Shown: positions 1 through 11,394, counted from the first letter of the stretch. The stretch: DNA of 64,000 bases from Maribellus luteus (GCF_003576475.1 NZ_QWGR01000008.1:1-64000), one strand, 5' to 3'. Made by a program: numbers and translations. Notes: a model not told the origin generated them from the sequence alone.

Positions 1-410
1 AAAAAAGATGGAAGAACTACTACAGAAAACAAATAAATTTGGAGTTATAACCTGTAAACTTTTTTTAGGACGAGTCACACTTACCAAAGCACAGCTACAC
101 CATAAGTTTTACCGGGAACAACCAAAGTGGGAAAAAAGTGCCTGCATACGAGCAGATCTTTCGTCGTCTAGAATCGCCTTCCCGGCAGAATAACATAGCA
201 TCGAATTATGTTATCAAGAATTTGCGGTACTGAATAATTTAGTATATTCAACCCTTGGGTTTTCAAACCAAATCTAACCAAATTAAAACGAGAAGTCGGT
301 TCATCAGAGCCGGCTTCTCTTTTTGCCGAAACCAGTGTAGCACAAGCATTTGGAATCTATCAGGCGCTTTTAAACAATGCCATTCCAAAGAAGGCCGATG
401 ACTTTATCCG
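1..410. other. Stretch without a confident gene
   Basis: No gene is convincing here. A 61-codon frame at 8-193 (+) has no recognisable motif and no family I know. After the plus-strand terminator at 290-324, the plus strand stays open at about 320-435 and reads like protein (ETSVAQAFGIYQALLNN), but it has no start codon and runs into the 3' end of the opposite gene. It may be a degraded gene end. The terminator implies that something upstream, possibly outside the window, is transcribed rightward. Confidence 0.4.
290..324 (+). terminator. Rho-independent terminator
   Basis: A 10-bp stem, GAGAAGTCGG paired with CCGGCTTCTC (one G-T pair), is followed by five T residues. It ends a rightward transcript whose gene is not identified in the window. 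Confidence 0.75.
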
Positions 411-1217
411 CTATAATTTCTGCAATACAATCACCTCTTCCTGACCATCTTTACTCAGCGAAATTTCCAGTTTGGCAGCCGTTAATTTGGCGACGCCGTT
501 AACGCTCTCTCCGTCGGAATTTATCCAGGTTATTGTAAACACATCTTCCAGACCCGAAGGCGTTAGTGTCGCTATTCTTTGCTGCTTTTTATACCCCAGC
601 ACTTCACCATTTAAGATCAATAGTTCCTTTTTGCTGTTACCGGTATCCACGACATCCACCAAATAAGTACCGTTGTAGTAAGGACTTACCGGTTTATAAT
701 TTTCGTCCACTTCTCTTTCGGTCTGGGTCTGTGTAACCGCCGGCGCTTTTTCGGTTTTTACCAACGCGGTAACTCTAGGAGCTGTGTTCGCTTTCTGAGG
801 CAGTCCGCTTATGGTTGTGTTGACAGGCAACTCAGTGAGGTCCTTTAATGCATCCACCACCGCTTCACCAAACCCTTCGCGGTAATCTTTTGAACGCCCG
901 GTTCCCTCGTTCGACCATATTACTTTGCTCATACAGTCTTTTAATTCCACCTTTACTTTGTTTCGCAGCAAACTCGATGCTTTCACCAGGTTTACGGTTA
1001 AAGTCTCGCAGTAATCTTCCGGCATCTGGTTGGTGGCAAAAATGCCTTTAATGGATTGTTTGTCCAACTCGGCCTGCACAACAGAGCTAAGGCCGTATGG
1101 GTTAATATCGTTCCCAAAATCATCAAAATGAGTAGGAATTAGTACGTATTTATAAGGCTGCTGGGCATTTACCGAAATACCCATCAGCAAAATGGCAAAA
1201 AGAATCAGATACTTCAT
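411..1217 (-). CDS. Secreted protein of unknown function
   Basis: A 268-residue protein that I cannot place in a named family. It opens with a clear signal peptide: a basic MKYL start, a hydrophobic stretch to about residue 17, then a VNAQ-type cleavage region. It should therefore reach the periplasm or the cell surface. The N-terminal half (about 20-130) looks like a small mixed alpha/beta domain with two cysteines. A low-complexity linker rich in T, E and K follows (about 135-175), then a beta-rich C-terminal half (about 175-268). The gene stands alone, with the nitroreductase terminator upstream at 1407-1434. Expression of this frame is likely from its codon use and signal peptide; its role is unknown. 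Confidence 0.75.
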   Translation of the reverse strand: MKYLILFAILLMGISVNAQQPYKYVLIPTHFDDFGNDINPYGLSSVVQAELDKQSIKGIFATNQMPEDYCETLTVNLVKASSLLRNKVKVELKDCMSKVIWSNEGTGRSKDYREGFGEAVVDALKDLTELPVNTTISGLPQKANTAPRVTALVKTEKAPAVTQTQTEREVDENYKPVSPYYNGTYLVDVVDTGNSKKELLILNGEVLGYKKQQRIATLTPSGLEDVFTITWINSDGESVNGVAKLTAAKLEISLSKDGQEEVIVLQKL

Positions 1218-1406
1218 TGTTATTCGTTTTTAGCGAACCGGAAAAGATACGCTTGTACAAACATACCCGCGTTTTTGATTTCCGGTAGATTGGCACCAAG
1301 CTAACAATTTTTTGCCATCTGACGAAGCATCTGCCAATGGTTCTTTTCCCCGAGCCAGAAAAAAAGTGGTGATACTGAGTAAGCGTGTTTCCCGGGAGTC
1401 CATAAA

Positions 1407-1434
1407 AAAGGCTTCCACTATTGTGAAAGCCTTT
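1407..1434 (-). terminator. Terminator after the nitroreductase gene
   Basis: AAAGGCTT pairs with AAGCCTTT around a short loop. On the minus strand the stem is followed by a run of T (A residues at 1404-1409 on the plus strand). It lies 20 bp past the nitroreductase stop. Confidence 0.8.
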
Positions 1435-1453
1435 ATGTTGGTTCGACACGAAA

Positions 1454-2086
1454 TTATGCGTATTCCAAAACGAATTCGTTTTTGGGATTTCTCACTTTCT
1501 TCATTCCTTCCAGCCAATCGCCTTCTGCGTCCCGGTAGCCAATAGGAAGCATGGTAACGCTTCTCAGCCCCTTTTCTTTCAGACCCAGTAACTCATCGAG
1601 TTCATCACTGCTAAAACCCTCCATCGGGGTACTGTCGATCTTTAACTCGGCGGCCTGTGTAATGGACAAACTAAACCCAATGTAGGCTTGCCGCGCAGTG
1701 TGATTAAAATTCTCCTCCGCTGTTTGCGGCAGGTACAAATCCTTTAATTTGCTGGTGTAAGAATCAAAACGTCCCCGTGGTAACCCCCGCTGATCAGTGG
1801 TATAATTAAAAATCTGGTCTATTCTTTCTTCGGTATACCGGTCCCATGCTGCAAAAACGAGGATATGCGAACAATCGGCCACGATTTGCTGTCCCCAGGC
1901 TATCGGCACAATCTTGTCTTTTAACTCCTGGTTCGAAATAACAATCACCCGGAACTGCTGTAAACCCGAAGAAGTAGGTGCCAAACGGGCAGCTTCCACA
2001 ATTTTTTCCACAGCTTCCTGCGATACTTTTTTGGTAGGGTCGTACTTTTTTGTGGCGTAACGCCAATTTAAATTCTCCAATAACAT
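1454..2086 (-). CDS. NAD(P)H-dependent nitroreductase family oxidoreductase
   Basis: A 210-residue FMN-dependent reductase of the nitroreductase/NfsB type, presumably cytosolic and homodimeric. The family uses NAD(P)H to reduce nitro compounds, quinones or flavins. The opening LNWRYATKKYDPTKK is typical of the NfsB/YdgI group, where the early Arg and Lys bind FMN phosphate, and ARLAPTSSGLQ matches the flavin-binding loop. I chose the ATG at 2086 because AGGAG lies just upstream; a further-upstream TTG in frame is less likely. It lies downstream of the OhrR-type gene in the same direction with a gap of about 110 bp, so it may belong to that regulator's redox response (inference). The physiological substrate cannot be read from the sequence. 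Confidence 0.88.
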   Translation of the reverse strand: MLLENLNWRYATKKYDPTKKVSQEAVEKIVEAARLAPTSSGLQQFRVIVISNQELKDKIVPIAWGQQIVADCSHILVFAAWDRYTEERIDQIFNYTTDQRGLPRGRFDSYTSKLKDLYLPQTAEENFNHTARQAYIGFSLSITQAAELKIDSTPMEGFSSDELDELLGLKEKGLRSVTMLPIGYRDAEGDWLEGMKKVRNPKNEFVLEYA

Positions 2087-2199
2087 TTTCTGTCTCCTCA
2101 ATTATTAGTAAATCAAAACATCGTCGAATAAGATTAGGAAAATAAGTTTATTGATTTGCTAAATCGTTTGCTACGGAAAAGAAGTACCTGCTTTTTCAG

Positions 2200-2637
2200 C
2201 TAAGGCAGACTCTTTTTAGTCTTGTTCAAGATTTTGGTAACAATTCGTTTCAGATCTTCGAGGTCTTCGATTGTTAAACCGATATCCTTCACCACTTTTT
2301 CAGGAACCAGCACTGCTTTGTTTTTCAACGAACCGGCTTTCTCGGTGAGTGTAATTTCAACCACCCGCTCGTCGGAACGTCTCCTGCACCGGTGAATTAA
2401 TTCTTTCGCTTCCAGCCTTTTTAACAGTGGTGTAAGTGTTCCGCTATCCAGGTTAAGTTTCTCTCCTATCTGGTTGACGGTTTGCACTTCGTTCTCCCAC
2501 AATACCATCAGAACCAGGTACTGCGGATAGGTAATATCCAACTCATCCAAAAACGGACGGTACCTGTTAATGATTTCCCTTGATAATGAATATATAGGAA
2601 AACAAACCTGACTCTTTAACTGTAACTTTTCCTCCAT
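2200..2637 (-). CDS. ohrR: MarR-family peroxide-sensing regulator, OhrR-like
   Basis: A 145-residue winged-helix repressor. OhrR proteins bind DNA as dimers and let go when a reactive N-terminal cysteine is oxidised by organic hydroperoxide. Here Cys12 sits in VCFPIYSLSREI, the position and context of the sensing cysteine in Bacillus OhrR. The recognition-helix region LDSGTLTPLLKRLE and the wing region (SDERVVEITLT) are also characteristic. The ATG at 2637 is preferred over the in-frame TTG at 2649 because the promoter -7 box ends only 10 bp upstream. No ohr peroxidase gene is visible nearby; the downstream nitroreductase is the only candidate co-target. The operator-like palindromes over its promoter suggest autoregulation. 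Confidence 0.87.
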   Translation of the reverse strand: MEEKLQLKSQVCFPIYSLSREIINRYRPFLDELDITYPQYLVLMVLWENEVQTVNQIGEKLNLDSGTLTPLLKRLEAKELIHRCRRRSDERVVEITLTEKAGSLKNKAVLVPEKVVKDIGLTIEDLEDLKRIVTKILNKTKKSLP

Positions 2638-2646
2638 AAGCGAGCA

Positions 2647-2678
2647 CAAATATAGCCCACAATTATATTGTGCACAAT
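2647..2678 (-). promoter_or_regulatory. ohrR promoter with overlapping operator-like repeats
   Basis: On the minus strand a TATATTTG box (2647-2654, matching TAnnTTTG) lies 20 bp from TTG (2675-2677). The spacer and -33 region hold a chain of half-sites: CACAAT-TAT-ATTGTG followed directly by CACAAT. This includes the perfect 12-bp palindrome ATTGTGCACAAT at 2667-2678. The layout is like the tandem inverted repeats bound by OhrR in Bacillus. The start codon is only 10 bp from the -7 box, so the mRNA would be nearly leaderless. Confidence 0.75.
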
Positions 2679-2787
2679 TTTATTTCCCAAAACACAAACA
2701 ATGAATCAACATTTAACATTCAGAGAACAAAACAAGGTGCTAGCGCGAGTTTGCAGGAGGCGATCATTCTAAAACAGGCTAAAAATA

Positions 2788-2815
2788 AAAGAGGAACCAT
2801 TTCTGATTCCTCTTT
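2788..2815 (-). terminator. Terminator of the rpoB-rpoC-DUF3467 transcript
   Basis: AAAGAGGAA pairs with TTCCTCTTT; on the minus strand the stem runs into a TTATTTTT tract. It sits about 20 bp beyond the DUF3467 stop codon and closes the long minus-strand operon. Confidence 0.85.
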
Positions 2816-2836
2816 CTATTTAGTGTAAGCTTTTTG

Positions 2837-3163
2837 TTACGCTTGTGCAGTAGGACCACCAAAATTCATTGGCGGCATCATGGGGTCAGATCCCGGTTTT
2901 ACGTTCTTTATCGGCCCGTGCATGGCTTCATATTTTGCAATATTATCCTGAAGTGCCAATAACAAACGCTTTGCATGTTCCGGTGTAAGAATAACTCTCG
3001 ACTTGACATTCGCCTTTGGAATACCGGGCATAATCCGGACAAAATCCACCACAAACTCTGAACTCGAGTGCGTAATAACTGCCAGGTTCGAATAAGTCCC
3101 CTGAGCTACTTCTTCACTCAATTCAATATTGATCTGCTGTGACTTTTGTTTGTTGTCTTCCAT
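2837..3163 (-). CDS. DUF3467 family protein
   Basis: A 108-residue cytosolic protein of the DUF3467 family, function unknown. The visible core is a short beta-rich domain (about 12-85): the INIELSEEVAQGTYSNL opening, VDFVRIMPG in the middle, and an RVILTPEHAKRLLLALQDNI helix. A Pro/Met/Gly-rich tail follows. It starts 13 bp after the rpoC stop and ends at a terminator, so it is the last gene of the RNA polymerase operon. This placement is common in Bacteroidota and hints at a transcription-related role, but nothing in the protein proves it. Confidence 0.88.
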   Translation of the reverse strand: MEDNKQKSQQINIELSEEVAQGTYSNLAVITHSSSEFVVDFVRIMPGIPKANVKSRVILTPEHAKRLLLALQDNIAKYEAMHGPIKNVKPGSDPMMPPMNFGGPTAQA

Positions 3164-3176
3164 ATCTGCTTAACTT

Positions 3177-6100
3177 TTATGAATGTCTTCCGTCAACCAA
3201 CCTGTCGTATTCTTCTTTCGATCCTACAACCAGGTTTTTGTATTCTTTCAGACCGGTTCCGGCCGGAATCAAGTGACCGCAAATTACGTTCTCTTTCAAT
3301 CCGTCGAGGTAGTCCACCTTACCGTTGATCGCTGCTTCGTTCAGTACCTTGGTAGTTTCCTGGAACGATGCTGCCGATAACCAGCTGCGTGTTTGAAGTG
3401 CAGCCCTGGTGATACCTTGCAGAACCTGGCTGGATGTGGCAGGAATTGCGTCCCTGGATTCCACCAGTTTCTTATCTTTCCTACGAAGCTGAGAGTTTTC
3501 GTCTCTCAAACGACGGGCAGAAATAATCTGACCAGCTTTCATTCCCTCTGCATCTCCCGGATCGACTACAACTTTCTTGCTGTAAATCCAGTCGTTTTCA
3601 GAAGAGAATTCGTTCTTGTCAACCACTTGTTTTTCAAGGAAACGGGTATCTCCCGGGTCAACGATTTCTACTTTACGCATCATCTGACGGATGATCACTT
3701 CAAAGTGTTTGTCGTTAATTTTTACCCCCTGCATGCGGTAAACATCCTGTACCTCGTTCAGAATATATTCCTGAACAGCTGTCGGGCCTTTGATCGCCAG
3801 AATATCTGAAGGAGTGGTAGCACCGTCAGAAAGTGAGATACCTGCACGGATATAGTCGTTTTCCTGTACCAGAATCTGTTTTGACAGCGGTACGAGGTAT
3901 TTCTTCACATCGCCGTTTTTAGCGGTAACAATAATCTCACGGTTACCTCTTTTGATTTTACCCAGTGAAACCTCACCGTCCACCTCGGAAACAACTGCCG
4001 GGTTAGAGGGGTTACGTGCTTCGAACAATTCGGTAACACGTGGAAGCCCCCCGGTGATATCGCCTGCTTTACCAGCAGCACGAGGAATTTTCACCAGAAT
4101 AGTACCTGCTTTCACCTTCTGACCTGGAGTTACTGAAATGTGACCACCTACCGGAAGGTTGTAAGAACGAATCATTTCGCCCGCGTCGTCCATAATTTTC
4201 AGAGACGGGTTCTTCGTTTTATCCTTCGTTTCAATGATTACTCTTTCGCTATAACCGGTCTGCTCATCCGATTCTTCACGGAAGGTAATACCGTCAATCA
4301 GGTTGTCAAATTCAACTTTACCTTCAAACTCTGTGATGATAACACCGTTGAACGGGTCCCACTCACAAATCAAGGTACCTTTGCGGATTTCCTGACCGTT
4401 TTTCACATAAAGTTTTGCACCGTAAGGTATCGGATGCGTCGACAACGGAATGTTGGTATTCTTGTCGATGATTTTGAGTTCAGCCAAACGACTAACCACA
4501 ATATCCATCTCCTTACCATCTTCCAGCTTATATTGTACAGAACGAAGTTCTTCAATTTCACAGTAACCGTCGTATTTTGATTCGATGGTTGACTGAGCCG
4601 AAATGTTACCTGCAATACCCCCTACGTGGAAGGTACGCAGTGTAAGCTGTGTACCAGGCTCACCGATCGACTGAGCAGCAATTACGCCGACAGCCTCCCC
4701 TTTCTGAACTTTAAGCCCGGTGGCAAGGTTGCGGCCATAACATTTGGCACAAACACCTACTTTGGACTCACAAGTCAGTACCGAACGAATTTCAACAGTT
4801 TCAATCGGAGAATCTTCAATTACTTTTGCGATATCATCTGTAATTTCATCACCTGACTTAATGATCAGTTGACCATTTAACGGGTGATAAATATCGTGAA
4901 CAGTTGTTCTACCAATGATTCTTTCGAAAAGAGAAGCAACTACTTCTTCGTTACTCTTCACATCGGCAGCTACCAAACCACGCAGTGTTCCACAGTCGTC
5001 TTCCGAGATGATCACATCTTGTGCAACGTCCACCAAACGACGGGTTAAGTAACCAGCATCCGCTGTTTTAAGGGCGGTATCCGCCAAACCTTTACGGGCA
5101 CCGTGGGTAGAGATAAAGTACTCCAGTACCGAAAGGCCCTCTTTAAAGTTCGCAAGAATCGGGTTTTCGATAATCTGAGAACCGGTAGAACCTGATTTTT
5201 GTGGTTTTGCCATCAAACCCCTCATCCCGCATAACTGGCGAATCTGTTCTTTCGAACCACGAGCCCCCGAGTCAAGCATCATGTAAATAGAGTTGAAACC
5301 CTGACGGTCGGTACTCAAAGTTTTCATTACCGACTGTGTCAGCTTGGCATTGGCATGTGTCCAAATATCAATAACCTGGTTGTAACGTTCGTTATTGGTA
5401 ATGAAACCCATGTTATAGTTACTGATCACTTCTTCTACTTCCTCGTAACCATCGCTTACGATTACTTCTTTGTCTTCCGGAATAATAACATCGCCCAGGT
5501 TGAACGACAAACCGCCACGGTAAGCCATTGTATAACCAAGGTGTTTAATATCATCCAGGAATTTAACAGTAACCGCATTACCACTTGTGTTGAACACATC
5601 GGTAATAATGGTTCTCAACGATTTTTTGGTCAGAAGCTGGTTTACGTAACCGGCTTCGCGAGGAACAACTTCGTTGAAAATAACACGACCAACAGTGGTT
5701 TCGATGATGTGTTTGAAGAACTCACCGTTCTCGTCCACATCCTCTACTTTTACTTTGATAATTGCGTGCAGGTCGATGGATTTCTCGTTGTAGGCGATCA
5801 TTACTTCTTCCGGAGAATAGAATGTCATCCCTTCACCTCTTCCACCTTTACGCGGTTTGGTCATGTAGTAAAGACCTAATACCATGTCCTGAGAAGGAAC
5901 CTGGATAGGCGCACCGTTAGCCGGGTTCAACAAGTTGTGTGATGCAAGCATCAGCAACTGAGCTTCCAAAATGGCGGCATTTCCCAGCGGGAGGTGAACG
6001 GCCATCTGGTCACCGTCGAAGTCGGCGTTAAAACCGGTACATACCAAAGGGTGCAACTGAATAGCTTTACCTTCGATCAAAACCGGCTGGAAAGCCTGGA

Positions 6101-7436
6101 TTGACAGACGGTGCAGCGTGGGCGCCCTGTTCAGCATAACCGGGTGTCCTTTCAATACGTTTTCAAGGATTTCCCAAACAACCGGGTCTTTACGGTCAAC
6201 TATTTTTTTCGCTGATTTTACTGTTTTTACAATACCTCTTTCGATCAACTTACGAATAACGAAAGGCTTGTAAAGTTCCGCTGCCATGTCTTTCGGAAGA
6301 CCACATTCGTGGATCTGCAGTTTAGGCCCAACAACGATTACCGAACGTGCTGAATAGTCAACACGTTTACCCAAAAGGTTTTGACGGAAACGTCCCTGTT
6401 TTCCTTTCAAACTGTCCGAAAGCGATTTAAGCGCACGGTTATTCTCCGTTTTAACAGCGTTTACTTTTCTTGAGTTGTCGAACAAAGAGTCAACCGCTTC
6501 CTGTAACATACGTTTTTCGTTACGTAAGATTACTTCAGGAGCTTTGATCTCGATCAATCGCTTCAAACGGTTGTTACGAATGATCACTCGACGATACAAG
6601 TCATTTAAGTCGGATGTCGCAAAACGACCACCATCCAACGGCACCAACGGACGTAAATCCGGAGGAATAACCGGAACCACGCGAACGATCATCCATTCGG
6701 GACGGTTCAGGTTTTTGCTGGCACGGAAAGCTTCTACCACCTGCAATCTTTTCAGCGCTTCGTTTTTACGCTGTTGAGATGTTTCAGTATTGGCTTTGTG
6801 TCTCAGGTCGTACGACAGTTCATCCAGTTCAAGTTTTGCCAAAATATCGTAAAGAGCTTCTGCTCCCATTTTTGCAATAAACTTGTTTGGATCATCATCG
6901 TCCAGGAACTGGTTTTCTTTTGGCAGTGTATCCAGAATATCCAGGTACTCTTCCTCGGTAAGAAAATCAAGGTCCTTTACGCCATCCTGTCTCTTAATAC
7001 CTGAATTGATCACAACATAACGTTCGTAGTAAATGATCGAATCCAGTTTTTTAGTTGGCAAACCCAGCAGGTAACCAATTTTGTTTGGCAACGAGCGGAA
7101 ATACCAAATATGTGCTACAGGCACCACCAGCGAGATGTGTCCCATTCTTTCGCGGCGTACTTTCTTCTCGGTTACTTCCACACCACAGCGGTCGCAAACG
7201 ATCCCTTTGTAACGGATACGCTTGTATTTTCCGCAATGGCATTCGTAGTCTTTAACAGGTCCGAAGATACGCTCACAGAATAAACCGTCTCTTTCAGGCT
7301 TGTAGGTTCTGTAGTTAATGGTTTCCGGTTTCAAAACCTCGCCGTATGATCTTTCCAGAATTTCTTCCGGTGAAGCCAAACTGATCGAAACTTTTGAGAA
7401 ACTCGTTTTTGCTTTATTATCTTTTCTGAATGCCAT
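3177..7436 (-). CDS. rpoC: DNA-directed RNA polymerase subunit beta'
   Basis: A 1,419-residue beta' subunit of RNA polymerase, forming the clamp and much of the active site. Visible landmarks: the N-terminal zinc ribbon with Cys66, Cys68, Cys81 and Cys84; the absolutely conserved NADFDGDQM loop near residue 470, whose three Asp residues hold the catalytic Mg2+; [13 protein letters not shown] just before it; the bridge-helix/trigger-loop region around 800-960 with [15 protein letters not shown]; and the second zinc site ([13 protein letters not shown]). Length and order are normal for Bacteroidota. It follows rpoB with a gap of about 40 bp and no terminator, so the two are co-transcribed. Confidence 0.99.
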   Translation of the reverse strand: MAFRKDNKAKTSFSKVSISLASPEEILERSYGEVLKPETINYRTYKPERDGLFCERIFGPVKDYECHCGKYKRIRYKGIVCDRCGVEVTEKKVRRERMGHISLVVPVAHIWYFRSLPNKIGYLLGLPTKKLDSIIYYERYVVINSGIKRQDGVKDLDFLTEEEYLDILDTLPKENQFLDDDDPNKFIAKMGAEALYDILAKLELDELSYDLRHKANTETSQQRKNEALKRLQVVEAFRASKNLNRPEWMIVRVVPVIPPDLRPLVPLDGGRFATSDLNDLYRRVIIRNNRLKRLIEIKAPEVILRNEKRMLQEAVDSLFDNSRKVNAVKTENNRALKSLSDSLKGKQGRFRQNLLGKRVDYSARSVIVVGPKLQIHECGLPKDMAAELYKPFVIRKLIERGIVKTVKSAKKIVDRKDPVVWEILENVLKGHPVMLNRAPTLHRLSIQAFQPVLIEGKAIQLHPLVCTGFNADFDGDQMAVHLPLGNAAILEAQLLMLASHNLLNPANGAPIQVPSQDMVLGLYYMTKPRKGGRGEGMTFYSPEEVMIAYNEKSIDLHAIIKVKVEDVDENGEFFKHIIETTVGRVIFNEVVPREAGYVNQLLTKKSLRTIITDVFNTSGNAVTVKFLDDIKHLGYTMAYRGGLSFNLGDVIIPEDKEVIVSDGYEEVEEVISNYNMGFITNNERYNQVIDIWTHANAKLTQSVMKTLSTDRQGFNSIYMMLDSGARGSKEQIRQLCGMRGLMAKPQKSGSTGSQIIENPILANFKEGLSVLEYFISTHGARKGLADTALKTADAGYLTRRLVDVAQDVIISEDDCGTLRGLVAADVKSNEEVVASLFERIIGRTTVHDIYHPLNGQLIIKSGDEITDDIAKVIEDSPIETVEIRSVLTCESKVGVCAKCYGRNLATGLKVQKGEAVGVIAAQSIGEPGTQLTLRTFHVGGIAGNISAQSTIESKYDGYCEIEELRSVQYKLEDGKEMDIVVSRLAELKIIDKNTNIPLSTHPIPYGAKLYVKNGQEIRKGTLICEWDPFNGVIITEFEGKVEFDNLIDGITFREESDEQTGYSERVIIETKDKTKNPSLKIMDDAGEMIRSYNLPVGGHISVTPGQKVKAGTILVKIPRAAGKAGDITGGLPRVTELFEARNPSNPAVVSEVDGEVSLGKIKRGNREIIVTAKNGDVKKYLVPLSKQILVQENDYIRAGISLSDGATTPSDILAIKGPTAVQEYILNEVQDVYRMQGVKINDKHFEVIIRQMMRKVEIVDPGDTRFLEKQVVDKNEFSSENDWIYSKKVVVDPGDAEGMKAGQIISARRLRDENSQLRRKDKKLVESRDAIPATSSQVLQGITRAALQTRSWLSAASFQETTKVLNEAAINGKVDYLDGLKENVICGHLIPAGTGLKEYKNLVVGSKEEYDRLVDGRHS

Positions 7437-7477
7437 AATTCAAATTAAATTCAATTAAACTGAACCTTTAAAATATC

Positions 7478-10400
7478 CTACTCCATGCGAACGCTTAGTC
7501 CAAGACCACGCAATTCGTGAAGCAGTACGTTCAACGACTCCGGAATACCAGGCTGCGGCATTGGTTCACCTTTTACAATGGTTTCGTATGCTTTTGCCCT
7601 ACCCATTACGTCGTCCGACTTAACGGTCAGAATTTCCTGAAGGATATGAGAAGCACCAAAAGCTTCCAGCGCCCAAACTTCCATCTCACCAAAACGCTGA
7701 CCACCAAACTGAGCTTTACCACCCAATGGCTGCTGTGTAATAAGTGAGTACGGACCGATTGAACGGGCGTGCATTTTGTCTTCTACCATGTGGCCCAGTT
7801 TCATCATGTAAATAACCCCAACGGTTGCAGGTTGGTCGAATGGCTCACCGGTCTCACCATTGGTAAGTACCGTTTCACCAAAACGTGGCACACCAGCTTT
7901 GTCAGTATATTCACTAATTTCTTCCAGGCTCGCACCGTCAAAGATCGGGGTAGCAAATTTCAGCCCCAGTTCTTTTCCGGCCCATCCAAGAACCGTTTCG
8001 TAAATCTGTCCAAGGTTCATCCTCGAAGGTACACCCAGCGGGTTCAAAACAATGTCAACCGGTGTACCGTCTTTCAGGAACGGCATATCTTCCCGGCGAA
8101 CAACGCGCGATACAATACCTTTGTTACCGTGACGACCTGCCATTTTATCACCAATCTGGAGTTTACGTTTTTTAGCTACGTAAATCTTCGCCAACTGAAT
8201 GATACCGGCTGGAAGTTCATCTCCAATGGTAACATTGTATCTTTCGCGACGAGAAACCGCTTCGGCTTCTTTGCTCTTCATGATGAAGTTGTTGATTACC
8301 CGGAAAATCAGATCGTTTTTGTCTTTGTCCGTTGTCCATTTTGCAGGATTAATGTTCATGTAATCGATCTCCTGGAGTTGTTTCAAAGTGAATTTCACAC
8401 CTTTGGCAACTACTTCGGTTCCGTAATAATCTTTAACACCTTGCGAGGTTTTACCGCTTACCAACGTGAAGAGTTTGTCTTCAAGTTTTGCTCTCAAAGC
8501 TGCAATGTCACGATCCAGTTTTTCATCGATCTGATCAAGCAGTGTTTTGGTAGCTTTCCCTTTTTTGTCTTTGGTAACGCGCGAGAACAATTTTTTATCG
8601 ATCACAACACCTGTTAATGAAGGAGAAGCTTTCAATGAAGCATCTTTCACATCACCGGCTTTGTCACCAAAAATCGCCCGTAACAGTTTTTCTTCCGGAG
8701 AAGGATCAGACTCACCTTTTGGGGTAATTTTTCCGATCAGGATATCTCCCGGTTTTACATTTGCACCGATACGAATCAAACCATTCTCATCAAGGTTGCG
8801 TGTAGCTTCCTCACTAACGTTTGGAATATCGGAAGTAAATTCTTCCACGCCACGCTTGGTATCGCGAACTTCGAGGCTGTATTCGTCCACGTGAACCGAA
8901 GTGAAGACATCTTCACGAACGATTCTTTCTGAAATCACAATCGCATCCTCGTAGTTATATCCCTGCCATGGCATGAATGCCACCATCAGGTTCCTTCCCA
9001 ATGCCAGTTCCCCGTTTTCAGTTGCGTAACCTTCCGTCAAAATCTGGCCCTGCTTAATGCGCTGGCCTTTTTCAACGATCGGCTTCAGGTCAACTGTAGT
9101 TCCCTGGTTGGTTTTGGTATATTTCATTAAATTATAGGTTACCACTTCAGGATCGAAGCTTACAAAGCGATCGTCTTCTGAAACGTCGTAACGTACTATA
9201 ATTTGCTTGGCATCTACAAATTCGATAACACCGTCGGCTTCGGCTTTCACCATAATGTTTGAGTCGGCGGCAGCTCTTCCTTCCAGACCGGTACCAACAA
9301 TTGGCGCTTCAGGGCGAAGCAGTGGTACGGCCTGACGCATCATGTTCGATCCCATCAAGGCTCGGTTGGCATCGTCGTGTTCAAGGAAAGAAATCAGTGA
9401 TGCTGCCACAGAAGCAATCTGGTTAGGACCTACGTCCATCAATTCCACCTCCTGTTTTTCAACCACCGGGTAGTCACCATCCAAACGTGCTTTTACACGC
9501 TCGTTAACAAAGTATCCTTCTTCGTCAATCGGCGCGTTTGCCTGAGCAATGATTTTTCCTTCTTCTTCTTCGGCTGTCAAATAAACAGCTCCCTCGGGAG
9601 AAAGGTCTACTTTACCGTTTTCAACTTTACGGTACGGAGTAGAAATAAAACCAAGATCATTGATTTTGGCGAACACACACAACGAAGAAATCAAACCGAT
9701 GTTCGGACCTTCAGGTGTTTCAATCGGACACAAACGTCCGTAGTGGGTGTAGTGAACGTCACGAACCTCGAAACCGGCTCTTTCACGCGAAAGACCACCA
9801 GGTCCCAGTGCCGACATACGACGTTTGTGTGTCATCTCGGCCAGCGGGTTCGTTTGGTCCATAAACTGCGACAGTGCATTGGTTCCAAAGAATGAGTTGA
9901 TAACCGACGAAAGTGTTTTTGAGTTGATCAGGTCGATCGGAGTAAACACCTCGTTATCGCGTACGTTCATACGTTCGCGAATGGTACGGGCCATACGAGC
10001 CAAACCAACACCAAACTGGTTGAACATTTGCTCGCCTACGGTACGTACCCTACGGTTACTAAGGTGGTCGATATCGTCAACATCGGTTTTAGAGTTCACC
10101 AACTGAATGAGGTTCTTGATAATCTCAATGATATCCTCTTTGGTCAACACTCTGTTTTCCATGTCAACATCCAGACCCAACTTTTTATTGATCCGGTAAC
10201 GCCCCACTTCTCCCAAATCATAACGTTTGTCAGAGAAGAACAATTTATCAATTACGTCGCGGGCAGTCGCTTCATCCGGCGGTTCGGCGTTACGTAACTG
10301 ACGGTATATGTGCAACACTGCTTCTTTCTCAGAGTTACACGGGTCCTTCTGAAGGGTATTGTAAATAATAGCAAAATCCTGCTGATTCTGATCTTCTTTG

Positions 10401-11287
10401 TGCAGAAGAATGGTTTTCACCCCAGAATCCAGGATTTCTTCAATGTGGTCTTCTTCGATCTCTGTTTCACGATCGATAATAACCTCATTACGCTCAATTG
10501 ATACCACTTCACCTGTATCTTCATCAACGAAATCTTCAACCCACGATTTCAACACACGGGCGGCCAGTTTGCGACCCACTAATTTCTTTAAACCTGTTTT
10601 GGAAACTTTAATCTCATCGGCCAGATCAAATATTTCAAGAATATCTTTATCGCTTTCAAAACCGATGGCACGTAAAAGAGTGGTAACAGGTAATTTCTTT
10701 TTCCTGTCGATGTAGGCAAACATCACACTGTTGATGTCGGTGGCAAATTCGATCCACGAGCCTTTAAACGGAATAATACGTGCTGAATAAAGTTTGGTAC
10801 CGTTGGCGTGCATGCTCTGCCCGAAGAATACCCCGGGAGAACGGTGCAGCTGAGAAACGATAACCCTTTCTGCTCCGTTTATGATGAAGGTACCTTTTTC
10901 GGTCATATACGGTACAGTACCAAGGTAAACGTCCTGCACTACCGTATCAAAATCTTCATGTTCCGGATCGGTACAGTAAAGTTTTAACTTCGCCTTTAAT
11001 GGTACACTAAAAGTTAGACCACGTTCGATACATTCTTCGATGCTGTATCGAGGAGGATCTACCTGGTAATCCAGAAACTCAAGAACGAAGTTGTTCCTGG
11101 TATCTGAAATCGGGAAGTTTTCTTCAAAGACTTTGAACAAACCTTCATCCTTCCGGTGATCGGGAGTGGTTCTTAACTGGAAAAAATCTTTAAATGATTT
11201 AACTTGTACTTCTAAGAAGTCAGGGTAATCAAACCTGGTTTGTGTTGAGGAAAAATTAATCCTCTCTTGTGTTGTATTTACTGTCAT
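7478..11287 (-). CDS. rpoB: DNA-directed RNA polymerase subunit beta
   Basis: A 1,269-residue beta subunit of RNA polymerase. The protein contains the rifampicin-pocket sequence ([19 protein letters not shown] and [13 protein letters not shown]), and C-terminal signatures such as [12 protein letters not shown] and [20 protein letters not shown], which contact the catalytic centre and beta'. The ATG at 11287 ([14 protein letters not shown]) is chosen over an in-frame upstream start because the 19 extra residues would cover the intergenic hairpin region and do not look like coding sequence. A strong hairpin lies upstream, between rplL and this gene. Confidence 0.99.
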   Translation of the reverse strand: MTVNTTQERINFSSTQTRFDYPDFLEVQVKSFKDFFQLRTTPDHRKDEGLFKVFEENFPISDTRNNFVLEFLDYQVDPPRYSIEECIERGLTFSVPLKAKLKLYCTDPEHEDFDTVVQDVYLGTVPYMTEKGTFIINGAERVIVSQLHRSPGVFFGQSMHANGTKLYSARIIPFKGSWIEFATDINSVMFAYIDRKKKLPVTTLLRAIGFESDKDILEIFDLADEIKVSKTGLKKLVGRKLAARVLKSWVEDFVDEDTGEVVSIERNEVIIDRETEIEEDHIEEILDSGVKTILLHKEDQNQQDFAIIYNTLQKDPCNSEKEAVLHIYRQLRNAEPPDEATARDVIDKLFFSDKRYDLGEVGRYRINKKLGLDVDMENRVLTKEDIIEIIKNLIQLVNSKTDVDDIDHLSNRRVRTVGEQMFNQFGVGLARMARTIRERMNVRDNEVFTPIDLINSKTLSSVINSFFGTNALSQFMDQTNPLAEMTHKRRMSALGPGGLSRERAGFEVRDVHYTHYGRLCPIETPEGPNIGLISSLCVFAKINDLGFISTPYRKVENGKVDLSPEGAVYLTAEEEEGKIIAQANAPIDEEGYFVNERVKARLDGDYPVVEKQEVELMDVGPNQIASVAASLISFLEHDDANRALMGSNMMRQAVPLLRPEAPIVGTGLEGRAAADSNIMVKAEADGVIEFVDAKQIIVRYDVSEDDRFVSFDPEVVTYNLMKYTKTNQGTTVDLKPIVEKGQRIKQGQILTEGYATENGELALGRNLMVAFMPWQGYNYEDAIVISERIVREDVFTSVHVDEYSLEVRDTKRGVEEFTSDIPNVSEEATRNLDENGLIRIGANVKPGDILIGKITPKGESDPSPEEKLLRAIFGDKAGDVKDASLKASPSLTGVVIDKKLFSRVTKDKKGKATKTLLDQIDEKLDRDIAALRAKLEDKLFTLVSGKTSQGVKDYYGTEVVAKGVKFTLKQLQEIDYMNINPAKWTTDKDKNDLIFRVINNFIMKSKEAEAVSRRERYNVTIGDELPAGIIQLAKIYVAKKRKLQIGDKMAGRHGNKGIVSRVVRREDMPFLKDGTPVDIVLNPLGVPSRMNLGQIYETVLGWAGKELGLKFATPIFDGASLEEISEYTDKAGVPRFGETVLTNGETGEPFDQPATVGVIYMMKLGHMVEDKMHARSIGPYSLITQQPLGGKAQFGGQRFGEMEVWALEAFGASHILQEILTVKSDDVMGRAKAYETIVKGEPMPQPGIPESLNVLLHELRGLGLSVRME

Positions 11288-11325
11288 GTATTTATACAGG
11301 TTAATGATATAAAATATAAATACAC

Positions 11326-11364
11326 AAAAAGGTTTAGAACCCAACTTCCGCGGGATTCTAAACC
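11326..11364 (-). terminator. Attenuator-type hairpin between rplL and rpoB
   Basis: On the minus strand a perfect 9-bp stem, GGTTTAGAA with TTCTAAACC (11331-11364), is followed at once by TTTTT (11326-11330). A second small perfect hairpin, ACCTAT-AAAA-ATAGGT, sits at 11370-11385, just after rplL. In E. coli a partial terminator at the same place lowers rpoBC transcription relative to the ribosomal genes; the same use here is inference. Confidence 0.75.
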
Positions 11365-11394
11365 ATATTACCTATAAAAATAGGTAGCAATGCG

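Noticed and set aside
8-193. 61-codon frame at the left edge
   Set aside because: No family resemblance, no ribosome-binding site in view, and the composition does not suggest a protein.
4140-4580. Long plus-strand frames inside rpoC and rpoB
   Set aside because: They are antisense shadows of conserved genes with strong codon bias; none resembles a known protein.
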